DNA of 29,058 bases from Lachnospiraceae bacterium UBA4348 (GCA_002394165.1 DGTA01000121.1:1-29058); one strand, 5' to 3'; shown: positions 1 through 8,100, counted from the first letter of the stretch. Made by a program: numbers and translations. Notes: a model not told the origin generated them from the sequence alone.

Positions 1-37
1 TTCATTCCTGTCCGAAGATCCAGAAGCGTATACTTCT

Positions 38-1405
38 TCAAGAATGTGTTAGTAGACACACGGTCTCGACGTGCGGCGTGCCGCAGAACATATCCACGCA
101 GCAGCTCCTTACAACCTCATAGCCTCCGCTGCGCAGCATCTCCAGATCCTTTACCAGGCTGGTCGGCTTGCAGGAAATATAGATGATCCTCGGGACAGCG
201 TATCCGATGATCTTCATCAGCGCCTTCGGGTGGATCCCCTCCCGGGGCGGGTCAAGAATGATCATGGAGGGACGGTTTTCCAGTGTATCGAGCACCTTCA
301 GGACATCTCCCGCGATAAAGGTGCAGTTTTCGATCCCGTTCATGGCGGCGTTCCTGCGGGCGGCCTCCACGGCTTCCTCCACCAGTTCCACCCCTGTTAC
401 ATGTTTTGCCGCCGGCGACATCATCTGGGCGATCGTGCCGGTCCCGCTGTAGAGATCGAAGATCTCCTCCTCCCCCTGAGCCTGAGCGTATTCCCTGGCC
501 GTCTCGTACAGGATCTCGGCTCCGGGCGAATTGTTCTGGAAGAAACTGAACGGGGTGATCAGGAAGCGAAGCCCCAGCAGTTCTTCATAAAAATGATCCT
601 TTCCAAAGACCGTTTCTGTCTTTTCCCCGTCGATCACATCTGCCTCTCTGTCATTGACAGTGTGGGCAAAGCCGACAAGCTCTCCCTCCAGTTCCAGTGA
701 TCTTAAGGACAGGCTCATCTTTTCCAGCAGCTCTTTTTCGACTGCCGCTTCTGCCTGCGAGCTGGTCACCAGGACAGCAAGGATCTGTCCGGTCCCGAAA
801 GCCCGCCTGATCAGCAGGTGACGGAAATACCCCACATGGGAATTCCTCCGGTAATAGGGAAGGCCGCTCTCCCGGGCGCATGAAAGTACGGCGCGCAGGA
901 TCTTCCTGTAATCCTCATGCACGATCCGGCACTCATCCGTCAGGACGATATCATAGAAGCTGCCCCGGGCATGGAGTCCCAGACAGAGCGGTCCGTCCTT
1001 GTATTCGTCCCCGAAGGAAAATTCCATCTTGTTGCGGTATCCGTTTACCAGCGGGCTGCCTTTGATGCCCTCAAAATGCGGGTCCGGGCAGGCTTTCTCC
1101 AGCAGGTCACGGACCTGCCTCTCCTTCAGTTTCAGTTGCTCCGGGTAAGGAAGATTTCGCAGGCTGCAGCCGCCGCAGCGGCCAAAATGGGGACAGTCCG
1201 GCTCGCACTCCTGCGGGGCCTTCTCCAGCACCTCCAGCAGCAGGCCTTCGCTTTTTCCGGAGCGGGCTTTTGTGATCCGGGCCTGTACTTTCTGCCCGGG
1301 GATGGTATGTTTGACAACGACCTCCCGCTCCTCCGCCTTCACGATGCCCTTATCGGGAAAATCCACACGCTCCACGGTTCCTTCGATGATCTGGCCTTTT
1401 TTCAT
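38..1405 (-). CDS. rlmD: 23S rRNA (uracil-5-)-methyltransferase, RlmD/RumA type
   Basis: SAM-dependent C5 methylation of uridine in 23S rRNA (U1939 in E. coli numbering; Firmicute homologues, RlmCD, may also modify U747). The 455-residue protein has the full family layout: an N-terminal TRAM RNA-binding domain (about 1-60), an Fe-S cysteine set (C67/C71, C77, C80 and distal C159 in TDEC), the SAM loop DLYSGTGT (317-324), DPPR at 385-388, and the catalytic cysteine C412 in YISCKP. The start is supported by GGGGAGG a few bases upstream. The start lies directly behind the terminator of the small gene upstream, and I see no clear promoter in the short gap, so read-through transcription is possible. 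Assignment to the family is secure. Which uridine(s) it modifies is inferred. Confidence 0.93.
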   Translation of the reverse strand: MKKGQIIEGTVERVDFPDKGIVKAEEREVVVKHTIPGQKVQARITKARSGKSEGLLLEVLEKAPQECEPDCPHFGRCGGCSLRNLPYPEQLKLKERQVRDLLEKACPDPHFEGIKGSPLVNGYRNKMEFSFGDEYKDGPLCLGLHARGSFYDIVLTDECRIVHEDYRKILRAVLSCARESGLPYYRRNSHVGYFRHLLIRRAFGTGQILAVLVTSSQAEAAVEKELLEKMSLSLRSLELEGELVGFAHTVNDREADVIDGEKTETVFGKDHFYEELLGLRFLITPFSFFQNNSPGAEILYETAREYAQAQGEEEIFDLYSGTGTIAQMMSPAAKHVTGVELVEEAVEAARRNAAMNGIENCTFIAGDVLKVLDTLENRPSMIILDPPREGIHPKALMKIIGYAVPRIIYISCKPTSLVKDLEMLRSGGYEVVRSCCVDMFCGTPHVETVCLLTHS

Positions 1406-1417
1406 AGGTCCTCCCCT

Positions 1418-1451
1418 AAAAAAAAGGTGCTGCGCTTTTGTGCAGCACCTT
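1418..1451 (-). terminator. Rho-independent terminator behind the small acidic membrane protein gene
   Basis: Read on the minus strand, the stem AAGGTGCTGC / GCAGCACCTT (1424-1433 with 1442-1451) closes a short T-rich loop and is followed by a run of eight T (1418-1425). It lies between the 1497-1796 gene and rlmD and would end the upstream transcript just before the rlmD ribosome binding site. Confidence 0.85.
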
Positions 1452-1496
1452 GTTCTTTATCTGTTTTCACATGCTTGCCCTCAGCGGGAGCTTGTC

Positions 1497-1796
1497 TCAG
1501 GCACCTGCGGGAGCTTCCTCGGCATCTGCCGGAGCCTCGGCGGTCTCTTCTTCCGCAGCCGGCTCTTCTTCGGAGGTTTCCTCAACGTCATCCTCGAAGA
1601 AATCATCGAAATCATCATCAAAATCATCGTCGAAATCATCCAGATAATCCGGAGTCATGTAACGATATACGGCATAGGCGATTCCGGCTACCGCTGCAAC
1701 GATGCCGATGATGGCCAACACCCACAGTATTCTGTTTTTTGTTTTTTCACGATCCTGGTTCTTAAGGACCGAAAGCAGATCTTCTACCCTGATCAT
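1497..1796 (-). CDS. Small single-pass membrane protein with acidic DDF-repeat tail
   Basis: Unrecognised family. An upstream TTG at 1826 and an ATG at 1808 also keep the frame open, but AAAGGATG sits at a proper distance only from the ATG at 1796, which I take as the start (99 residues, beginning MIRVEDLL). A short charged N-terminus is followed by one hydrophobic segment (roughly ILWVLAIIGIVAAVAGIAYA), then an extremely acidic tail with repeated DDFDD units and an alanine/glutamate-rich end. It has its own promoter (1839-1868) and terminator (1418-1451), so it is monocistronic between pcrA and rlmD. Function unknown. The tail could bind cations or a basic partner, but nothing in the sequence decides that. 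Confidence 0.7.
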   Translation of the reverse strand: MIRVEDLLSVLKNQDREKTKNRILWVLAIIGIVAAVAGIAYAVYRYMTPDYLDDFDDDFDDDFDDFFEDDVEETSEEEPAAEEETAEAPADAEEAPAGA

Positions 1797-1838
1797 ATGG
1801 TCACACATCCTTTCATAGAGATTCAACGATCTTTACAA

Positions 1839-1868
1839 AGTATAGCATATCGTCACCGGATATGCCAG
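1839..1868 (-). promoter_or_regulatory. Promoter with inverted repeat in the spacer, upstream of the small acidic protein gene
   Basis: On the minus strand CTGGCA (1863-1868), an 18-bp spacer and TATACT (1839-1844). The spacer is nearly filled by GCATATC-N7-GATATGC (1845-1865), which could be an operator for a dimeric repressor. Confidence 0.5.
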
Positions 1869-1890
1869 TCATAAATCCTGTTTTATCGTT

Positions 1891-4110
1891 TTATAATTTT
1901 TTCAGCTTTGCAAATCCGGCAAACATCTTCTTGACCCCGTATTTTTCAAAGTCAACGGTCACCTCGTAGTCCTTGCCGCCGTCCACGATACTGAGCACGG
2001 TCCCGGTGCCGAATTTTATATGGCTGACCGTGTCTCCCTGGGCGTAATCAAGCCTGTCCGCCTTGACCGCGGCCTTGACCGGTTCCCGCTTAAACGGCTT
2101 GTCGAACCGGAATGTGCTTCTGTTCCCGGAGGGCAATGCCGGTCCGGAGGAGGAAGGCCTGACCGTCTTTTCCTTTGGCCCGCCAGCGTCCACCCGGTCA
2201 GCCGGAAGTTCGCCAAGAAAGCGCGATCGTTCATGATACCTGGTCTCCCCGCGCAGCATCCGCGTGTGCGCCCAGGTCATGGTCAGCTCCCTCATGGCCC
2301 TGGTGATCCCCACGTAGCACAGCCGGCGCTCTTCCTCAACGGCGCTCCCGGAATCGTCCTCCATCATGCTCATGCTGCTGGGGAAAATGTCTTCCTCCAT
2401 TCCGGTCATGAACACTCTGGGGAATTCCAGGCCCTTCGCACTGTGAAGCGTCATCAGGACCACCCGGCTCTCCTGCTCGTCCATCTCGTCAATGTCAGCG
2501 ACCAGGGAGACCTCCTCAAGGAAGGCCGACAGGGACGGGTCCGCAGCCGTTTCCTCAAAGACAGCCGCCTTCGAGATCAGCTCCTCAATGTTTCCGATCC
2601 GCTCTTTGGCTTCGTCGGTTCCCTCCTCCCGGAGTTCTTTTATGTATCCGGTCTGTTCGATGATCTCCTCGAGCAGCTTCCTGACCGTCAGCAGCTGCGC
2701 TTTGCCCCGCAGGGCCTGCAGGAACGTGACAAAAGCATCGGTCTTGACAGCTGCTCTTCCCAGTCCGGGGATCTGTACTCCGCGGGTCAGGGCCTCGTAA
2801 AAGCTCAGTCCGTTCGCTGCGGCATAACCCGCCACCTTGTTGATGGAGGCCGCGCCGATCCCTCTCTTGGGAACATTGATCACGCGCCGGATGGCAAGAT
2901 CATCGCTGGTATTGTCGATCACCCGCATGTACGAGAGCAGATCCTTGATCTCCCTTCTCGCATAGAAATTGACGCCTCCGATCAGGCGATAGGGGATCCC
3001 TCTCATCAGCAGTTTTTCTTCCAGAAGCCTGGACTGTGCGTTCGTCCGGTACAGGATGGCAAAATCACTGTAGGAAGCCTCCCTCCGGCTCACCAGGGAA
3101 GCGATCTGCGAAGCGGCAAAATCAGCCTCATTGAAAGCGGTGTCAAATTCTTTCACATGGATCAGCGGGCCGTTTTCATTTTCTGTCCAAAGCGTCTTCT
3201 TTTTCCTGGAGCGGTTGTTCGCAATGACATGATTGGCGGCTTCCAGGATATTCGTGGTGGATCGGTAATTCTGCTCAAGCCTGATCACCTTTGCCTGCGG
3301 CCAGATCTTTTCAAAATTCAGGATGTTGCTGATATTGGCGCCGCGGAAGCTGTAGATCGACTGATCGTCATCACCCACCACGCACAGGTTCCCCTCCGGG
3401 CCTGCCAGCTGGCTGATCAGTCTGAACTGGGCCGTATTGGTATCCTGGTACTCGTCCACCATGATAAAGCGGAACCTGTCCCGGTACTGGTCCAGCACAT
3501 CCTCATTCTTTTCAAACAGCTCAACGGTCAGCATCAGCATGTCATCAAAGTCGATGGCATTGCGTTTTTTCAGCTCCTTCTGATAGGCGCTGTAAACGGC
3601 GGCGATCTTGGACGTAATGAAATCCGAGCCCGCCGCGGCCGCATATTCTGCCGGACCGATCAGTTCATTCTTGGCGCTGGAGATCGCTGCCATGATCCTC
3701 TTTTCCTTGAGCATCTGGGTATTGATCTCCAGTGATTTGCAAAGTTCCTTCACCAGTGACTTCTGGTCATCAGTGTCATAGATCGAAAAATGGCTGTCAT
3801 ATCCCAGCCGGTCGATATACCTGCGCAGTATGCGTCCGCAGGTGCTGTGAAATGTCGCCACCCAGATGCTCTCAGCGCCGAAGCCGACCAGGTTGTTGAC
3901 CCTCTCCCGCATTTCACCGGCCGCCTTGTTGGTGAAGGTGATCGCAAGGATGTTCCAAGGACTGACATCCTTCTCATCGATCAGCCAGGCGATCCGGTTG
4001 GTCAGGACCCTGGTCTTTCCCGATCCGGCTCCCGCCAGGATCAGCAGGGGCCCCTCATAATGCTTCACAGCCTCCATCTGCTGTGGGTTCAAACCTTCCA
4101 GTACATTCAT
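1891..4110 (-). CDS. pcrA: ATP-dependent DNA helicase PcrA (UvrD/Rep family)
   Basis: SF1A 3'-5' helicase acting in DNA repair, replication restart and removal of stalled RNA polymerase. All family landmarks are visible: Q motif LNPQQMEAV (8-16), Walker A GAGSGKT (27-33), Walker B VDEYQDT, QSIYSFRGA, LEQNYRS, VVLMTLHSAKGLEFPRVF and GITRAMREL. The C-terminus carries a Tudor-like segment (YAQGDTVSHIKFGTGTV, then VDFEKYGVKKM), which in Gram-positive PcrA contacts RNA polymerase. The 739-residue length is normal. It is the second gene of a two-gene operon behind the 76-codon gene (21-bp gap). No hairpin terminator with a T run is obvious after the stop, only an A/T-rich stretch. Confidence 0.96.
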   Translation of the reverse strand: MNVLEGLNPQQMEAVKHYEGPLLILAGAGSGKTRVLTNRIAWLIDEKDVSPWNILAITFTNKAAGEMRERVNNLVGFGAESIWVATFHSTCGRILRRYIDRLGYDSHFSIYDTDDQKSLVKELCKSLEINTQMLKEKRIMAAISSAKNELIGPAEYAAAAGSDFITSKIAAVYSAYQKELKKRNAIDFDDMLMLTVELFEKNEDVLDQYRDRFRFIMVDEYQDTNTAQFRLISQLAGPEGNLCVVGDDDQSIYSFRGANISNILNFEKIWPQAKVIRLEQNYRSTTNILEAANHVIANNRSRKKKTLWTENENGPLIHVKEFDTAFNEADFAASQIASLVSRREASYSDFAILYRTNAQSRLLEEKLLMRGIPYRLIGGVNFYARREIKDLLSYMRVIDNTSDDLAIRRVINVPKRGIGAASINKVAGYAAANGLSFYEALTRGVQIPGLGRAAVKTDAFVTFLQALRGKAQLLTVRKLLEEIIEQTGYIKELREEGTDEAKERIGNIEELISKAAVFEETAADPSLSAFLEEVSLVADIDEMDEQESRVVLMTLHSAKGLEFPRVFMTGMEEDIFPSSMSMMEDDSGSAVEEERRLCYVGITRAMRELTMTWAHTRMLRGETRYHERSRFLGELPADRVDAGGPKEKTVRPSSSGPALPSGNRSTFRFDKPFKREPVKAAVKADRLDYAQGDTVSHIKFGTGTVLSIVDGGKDYEVTVDFEKYGVKKMFAGFAKLKKL

Positions 4111-4131
4111 ATTTCAAAAACCTCTGTTCTT

Positions 4132-4362
4132 TTATTCATCAAATTCCACAAAGACGGTATAACCGCTAGGATCCGTGCGCACCTCCCGCACGGTCCCGTC
4201 AAAGACTTTCAGCCGCTGCCGGAACGTAAAATTGGCAGACATGGCGACGGCCGGCTCGATGGTATAATACCAGCTCGAGGGCAGGACTCCCTCCGAGACA
4301 TGAACCGGATCCCCGGGCTTTACCAGCCCTTCTCTTTCCATCTTAAACTCCATCACACGCAT
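4132..4362 (-). CDS. Small hypothetical protein cotranscribed with pcrA
   Basis: A 76-residue protein I do not recognise. It starts at the ATG at 4362 (GGAG seven bases upstream) and ends 21 bp before pcrA, so the two are very likely one transcript from the promoter at 4407-4435. It has no signal peptide, membrane segment or cysteine. The centre (KPGDPVHVSEGVLPSSWYYTI) and end (DGTVREVRTDPSGYTVFVEFDE) look like a small beta-barrel of SH3/KOW kind, similar in style to the Tudor-like tail of PcrA, but that is an impression from hydrophobic alternation and glycine spacing only. A role with PcrA is a guess from linkage. Confidence 0.72.
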   Translation of the reverse strand: MRVMEFKMEREGLVKPGDPVHVSEGVLPSSWYYTIEPAVAMSANFTFRQRLKVFDGTVREVRTDPSGYTVFVEFDE

Positions 4363-4406
4363 CTTCTGACTCCGATCTGTTTCTCTTCTGAAAAACGCCT
4401 TTCGTT

Positions 4407-4435
4407 ATTTTACCTGATTAGCTCAGGCAGGTCAA
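4407..4435 (-). promoter_or_regulatory. Promoter of the 76-aa gene and pcrA
   Basis: On the minus strand TTGACC (4430-4435), a 17-bp spacer and TAAAAT (4407-4412). The spacer holds CCTGA-N5-TCAGG (4413-4427), a short inverted repeat that may be an operator or chance. Confidence 0.6.
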
Positions 4436-4473
4436 TCCGTCCGGGGGCCTCTCCAGCCGGCATGAAAAAATCC

Positions 4474-4502
4474 TTGTCACATGGTTTTGAAAACCATATA
4501 AT
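4474..4502 (+). promoter_or_regulatory. Promoter with palindromic operator for the DUF1836 gene
   Basis: TTGTCA (4474-4479), exactly 17 bp, TATAAT (4497-4502). The spacer is almost completely a perfect palindrome, ATGGTTTT-G-AAAACCAT (4481-4497), overlapping the first base of the -10 box. A protein bound there would control the promoter directly. The gene behind it encodes a MerR-like HTH protein, so autoregulation is plausible. Confidence 0.75.
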
Positions 4503-4525
4503 ACGGAAAGAGGAGACGACAGACC

Positions 4526-5176
4526 ATGAAAAAAACAGATATTACCCGGGAGGATTTCCCTGATCTTCAAAAGCTGATGAGCAAACTGCTCTCACCGTCC
4601 CAGATGGAAAGCATCCTTCCCGATCTCAAGGCGGATGACATTCCGGACATAGACCTGTATATGGATCAGGTCACCACCTTTATGGATTCTCACCTCGGCT
4701 CAGCCAGGAGAAATGAGACGGACAAGGTGCTGACCAAGACCATGATCAATAATTACGCAAAAAATAAACTCCTTCCCCCGCCGGAGAAGAAGAAATATTC
4801 CAGAGAGCACCTGATCATGATGCTCTTTATCTACTATTTTAAAGGGTTTCTTTCCATGCAGGATATCCGTTTCCTGCTGCAGCCCCTCTCTTCCGAGTTT
4901 TTCGGCAGCAAAGAAAGTCCCGACATCTGTGAGATCTACCGGACCATATCGGAAGCAGGCGCCGACCATATCGGCAATGTTTCCCGCAATATGGAAGACT
5001 TCACGCGATACGCTCTCGATTGCTTTAAGGAGGCCGATCCCGAAGACCGTCCCATGCTGCAGTACTTTGCCATGATCTGCTTTCTCAGCATCGATATCTA
5101 TTTTAAGAAAAGGATCGTAGAAAAAATGATTGACGAAGTATCCGGTCCTTCGAACGATACTCCGTCAAAAAAATGA
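4526..5176 (+). CDS. DUF1836 domain-containing protein, putative HTH regulator
   Basis: A 216-residue cytoplasmic protein of the DUF1836 family, common in Firmicutes and thought to contain a MerR-like winged helix. The family signature is present: DIPDIDLYMDQVTTFMD (about 39-55), then TKTMINNYAKNKLLPPP-EKKKYSREHL (about 70-98), which reads as a helix-turn-helix plus wing, then a helical C-terminal half (FYYFKGFLSMQDIRFLL onward). AGGAG at 4511-4515 sets the start. It has its own strong promoter with a palindromic operator (4474-4502). It is divergent from the pcrA operon and ends 5 bp from the convergent yerC stop. Ligand and targets are unknown. Confidence 0.85.
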   Translation: MKKTDITREDFPDLQKLMSKLLSPSQMESILPDLKADDIPDIDLYMDQVTTFMDSHLGSARRNETDKVLTKTMINNYAKNKLLPPPEKKKYSREHLIMMLFIYYFKGFLSMQDIRFLLQPLSSEFFGSKESPDICEIYRTISEAGADHIGNVSRNMEDFTRYALDCFKEADPEDRPMLQYFAMICFLSIDIYFKKRIVEKMIDEVSGPSNDTPSKK

Positions 5177-5181
5177 TCTCT

Positions 5182-5502
5182 TTATCTTTCGCTCTTTCTT
5201 GTCGAATCATAGGACGGTTTTTCCATTCTGCCAAACACCAGTGCGTAGCCGTCCTTTCCATACTGCAGTGACCGGTTGACCCGGCTGATCGTTGCAGTGG
5301 AAGCACCTGTCTTTTCCGCGATATCAAGATATGTGCAGTCTGCCGTAAGCATCCTGGCCACCTCGAAGCGCTGGGATATGGACAGCAGTTCGTTTATTGT
5401 GCACACATCCTCAAAAAAACGGAAGCACTCATCTTTGTCCTGCAATGTCAGAATCGCTTCGAAAAACCCGTTCACCGCATCTGTGTTGATGTTTTTGCTC
5501 AT
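5182..5502 (-). CDS. yerC: YerC/YecD family TrpR-related transcriptional regulator
   Basis: A 106-residue, all-helical DNA-binding protein of the TrpR-like YerC/YecD family. The helix-turn-helix is clear: TYLDIAEKTGASTATISRVNRSL (about 58-80), preceded by the family segment ELLSISQRFEVARMLTADC. GGAGGTGA six bases before the ATG fixes the start. The gene has its own promoter, whose spacer is a long palindrome (5554-5573), the layout expected for a self-repressing TrpR-type protein. The residues after about 85 (GRMEKPSYDSTRKSER) form a polar tail. YerC members are small repressors with largely undefined regulons. The corepressor, if any, is not inferable here. Confidence 0.9.
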   Translation of the reverse strand: MSKNINTDAVNGFFEAILTLQDKDECFRFFEDVCTINELLSISQRFEVARMLTADCTYLDIAEKTGASTATISRVNRSLQYGKDGYALVFGRMEKPSYDSTRKSER

Positions 5503-5550
5503 TCATTCACCTCCGCTGTTGTCGGCTTTTGGAAAGGCCGTCACTCATTC

Positions 5551-5579
5551 ATTTTAACACTCTGAAGTGTTAATGTAAA
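5551..5579 (-). promoter_or_regulatory. yerC promoter with 20-bp palindromic operator
   Basis: On the minus strand TTTACA (5574-5579), 17 bp, TAAAAT (5551-5556). The palindrome TTAACACT-N4-AGTGTTAA (5554-5573) fills the spacer and overlaps the -10 box. Confidence 0.75.
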
Positions 5580-5594
5580 GGTGTGAATCGATCA

Positions 5595-6302
5595 TCACTT
5601 CAGAAATGAGCGGTACAGATCCACATCGCGGTTTACAACCAGCTCCTCCGGAAAACGGATCTCCTCCAGAAGCGGACCCGAAAAACGTCGGTCTGCGATA
5701 TCCCCGCACCAGTGGGCGTCGCTGTTCAATATGACATGCGTCCCGAACTCTTCGCACCATTTCAGCATCGTTATCAGGTTTTCCCTGGCCATGGTTCTCG
5801 AACTTGCGGGGTCAAGCGAATGATTGTTGACCTCCAGCAGGACGTGCCGCTCTGCGGCCGCTTTGGCCAGTTCTCTGTAATCGACCGCGTATCTGCCGTC
5901 GTCGGGATGCCCGATGATGCTGACATACGGATTCTCCATGACCGAAAGCAGGGCGGCCGTATTCTCCTTAATGCTGCCAGGCCTGATACACGGAAGATGC
6001 AGGCTTGCGATACAGACATCCAGGTTCTTAAGCACATCGGCCGGCAGGTCGACGCTGCCCTTATAGTCCGTGATATTCAGCTCCGCTCCCTGAAGGACCT
6101 CGATCCCGAACAGGCGCCGGGGCACCATCTTCAGGTTCATGAAATAGAACAGCTGGCATGTGCCCGGCATATTGACGGAGTGCTCCGTGATCGCGATCAG
6201 CTCCAGCCCTTTTTCCGCTGCCGTCTTTGCCATCTCCATGATGGTGTTGTAGGCATGTCCGCTGGCAACTGTGTGCATGTGTGAGTCAAGTCTGTAATCC
6301 AC
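5595..6302 (-). CDS. PHP-domain phosphatase/phosphoesterase (YcdX-like)
   Basis: A metal-dependent hydrolase with the polymerase-and-histidinol-phosphatase fold. Ligands for a trinuclear metal site appear in order: D6-H8-H10 (LDSHMHT), H41 (TEHS), E74 (GAELNI), H102 (ASLHLP), H132 (IGHPDD) and D195/H197 (NSDAHW). The 235-residue length fits YcdX-type single-domain enzymes, which hydrolyse small phosphate esters. The exact substrate is unknown. Translation starts at GTG 6302, with GAGG seven bases upstream. It follows the SH3b lipoprotein gene by 37 bp on the same strand and could share its transcript. It ends 15 bp before the yerC -35 box. Confidence 0.88.
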   Translation of the reverse strand: MDYRLDSHMHTVASGHAYNTIMEMAKTAAEKGLELIAITEHSVNMPGTCQLFYFMNLKMVPRRLFGIEVLQGAELNITDYKGSVDLPADVLKNLDVCIASLHLPCIRPGSIKENTAALLSVMENPYVSIIGHPDDGRYAVDYRELAKAAAERHVLLEVNNHSLDPASSRTMARENLITMLKWCEEFGTHVILNSDAHWCGDIADRRFSGPLLEEIRFPEELVVNRDVDLYRSFLK

Positions 6303-6339
6303 TCGATGTCCTCTTCCTGGTCTTTATGGGGCGCTGGTA

Positions 6340-7926
6340 TCAGTAGCCTGTCAGGTTCGTGGCATAGAGCGTCCCGTCGGTGCCGTTCGCCTGGCTCGGG
6401 TCAAGCGTTACTTCGACATAGACGCCGTCGTAAATGCCGTCCGCGGTGTTCAGTCCGGCATCCCCGTAATAGATCGTTTTGGTGGAGCCGTCATCCGCCT
6501 GGATCGTGATCGTGTCGATGGAGCTGGAGATCACGGTTCCGCCCACAGCGGTCATGCTGGTATCGGCAGCGGGTGTGGCTGCAGTATCTGCCGTACCTGT
6601 GCCCGCCGCGTTCGCATCGGTGCTGCCTGCAGCTGCCTCGGACTGGCCTTGGGCTGCCTGCTGCGCCGCGGTCTCGGCCTGCTGCTCCGTTGAAGCAGTC
6701 TGGGCAGGAGCACCGCTTAAATACGATTTGGAAACATATCCTGTATTCCCGTCAACGGAAACAATATACCAGTCGTTCGACTCACCGACGACGGTAACAG
6801 CCTGTCCGGTATAAAGGCCCCCGATCACATCCGAATCGGTTCCCGCAGCGCTGCGGACATTCACATCCGCTGTCGCTGTCATCGTGGTGGAAGTGCCGTT
6901 CCCGGCGGCCGGCTGGGTGCCCGCCTCCGTCTGCTGGCTGTTCGCAGCGGTTCCGGATGCAGCCTGATCCGGATAGATAAGGAAATCCTTCCGGATATAG
7001 CCTGTATTTCCGTTGATCACGACCTTGAACCAGTTTCTGGTCTCACCAGTGACCGAGACAGAAGCGCCTTTATCCAGCGTTGTCATCACGCCGGCATCCG
7101 TGCCCGGAGACAGCCTGACGTTCACCGAATCGTTGGTTACCAGCGTGCCTTCCGCTCCGTACTCCTGCAGCGTATCCATCTCTTCCGCCGAAACCGTGCC
7201 CGTCTGGACCTCCTCGGAAGTGACCTGCGGTGTTCCGGTGATCACTTCGCCCGTAACTTTGCGCAGCGTCTCGTCACTCAGGACGCGGAAGCTCTCCACG
7301 GCCTTCCTGACGGCTTCGAGCAGCGTTTTATTGTCATCCGTAACGGTACCGGTCACGACGTAGGCCTCTTCCTCCCCGTCGATCACCGCATTCGTCACCG
7401 CATAAGCCCACATGCGCGCAGCGGCATTGTACTTGACTGTATAGCGGTAAACGCCGATGCTCTCCATCGTCGCGTTAACGTAATCCTCGATCTCGTAGGC
7501 ATTTTCTTCCTGGTACTGTTTCTTCAGCGATGCATCCAGGTCTTCCTTGGTTGTCATGACCGTCAGGCTCTTCATGGCCGTCTGGTTGTCCGCATGAACG
7601 ATATTGATGATCGCGTCGTTGCCGGACTGGAACACCCTCATCTCATCGGCATCCTGTGTTACTTTCCAGGTATTGTCCGGCAATGTGATCTTTATGGAGC
7701 CGTCCTTGGAAGTATAATCGACGGAAGTGATCAGTTTCGGCGGCTCAGTCTGCGCCTGGGTCTCCGCCTCCGTCACCATAACGGCCGCTTCAGTGACGGC
7801 CTCCGTCGTCTTCTCCTCACTTTTGGCTTCTGTCTGATCAATAACGCGCTGTCCACAGCCGGACAAAGACAATGCCGCAGCAGCAGCCGCTGCCAGCAGC
7901 ACTATATGCCCTGCTTTCCCTTTCAT
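6340..7926 (-). CDS. Lipoprotein with two SH3b domains
   Basis: An exported, lipid-anchored envelope protein. The frame is open further upstream (to 8007), but GGGAGG lies nine bases before the ATG at 7926 and gives an ideal signal peptide with lipobox LSGC (C24), so I use that start (528 residues). Domains in order: T/E-rich spacer (30-63); an alpha/beta segment (64-220) resembling DcrB/PsbP-type folds by eye; SH3b 1 (about 260-318, VNVRLSPGTD...NWFKV...GYI); SH3b 2 (348-404, VNVRSAAGTD...DWYIV...GYV); an Ala/Gln/Thr linker; a C-terminal beta domain (456-528) of DUF5666-like appearance. SH3b domains usually bind peptidoglycan peptides. No enzyme motif is present. Likely a wall-associated scaffold or sensor. 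Confidence 0.85.
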   Translation of the reverse strand: MKGKAGHIVLLAAAAAAALSLSGCGQRVIDQTEAKSEEKTTEAVTEAAVMVTEAETQAQTEPPKLITSVDYTSKDGSIKITLPDNTWKVTQDADEMRVFQSGNDAIINIVHADNQTAMKSLTVMTTKEDLDASLKKQYQEENAYEIEDYVNATMESIGVYRYTVKYNAAARMWAYAVTNAVIDGEEEAYVVTGTVTDDNKTLLEAVRKAVESFRVLSDETLRKVTGEVITGTPQVTSEEVQTGTVSAEEMDTLQEYGAEGTLVTNDSVNVRLSPGTDAGVMTTLDKGASVSVTGETRNWFKVVINGNTGYIRKDFLIYPDQAASGTAANSQQTEAGTQPAAGNGTSTTMTATADVNVRSAAGTDSDVIGGLYTGQAVTVVGESNDWYIVSVDGNTGYVSKSYLSGAPAQTASTEQQAETAAQQAAQGQSEAAAGSTDANAAGTGTADTAATPAADTSMTAVGGTVISSSIDTITIQADDGSTKTIYYGDAGLNTADGIYDGVYVEVTLDPSQANGTDGTLYATNLTGY

Positions 7927-8041
7927 ACTGAACATCCTCCCTGCTTTGAAACCCCTTGTTAATCCGTCCCATGGATATGAACGGCGCCGAAAAAGAATGC
8001 CTGTCATCCCGGGCAGGCCCTCTCCTTACATAAAAGATACC

Positions 8042-8069
8042 CAGAAAACAGGCTCCCGCCTGTTTTCTG
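8042..8069 (-). terminator. Probable terminator between the two SH3b lipoprotein genes
   Basis: Twelve-bp perfect inverted repeat CAGAAAACAGGC / GCCTGTTTTCTG around a 4-base loop. On the minus strand the right arm supplies a T run (GCCTGTTTTCTG), as in intrinsic terminators with an A-T rich base. It lies 32 bp after the 8101-8901 stop codon. The rest of the 174-bp gap shows no convincing promoter. Confidence 0.65.
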
Positions 8070-8100
8070 AGTCCGCTTATGCCGTTTCTTCCAAATGTAT

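Noticed and set aside
2020..3735. Long plus-strand open frame opposite pcrA
   Set aside because: It is fully antisense to a conserved helicase and shows no domain of its own.
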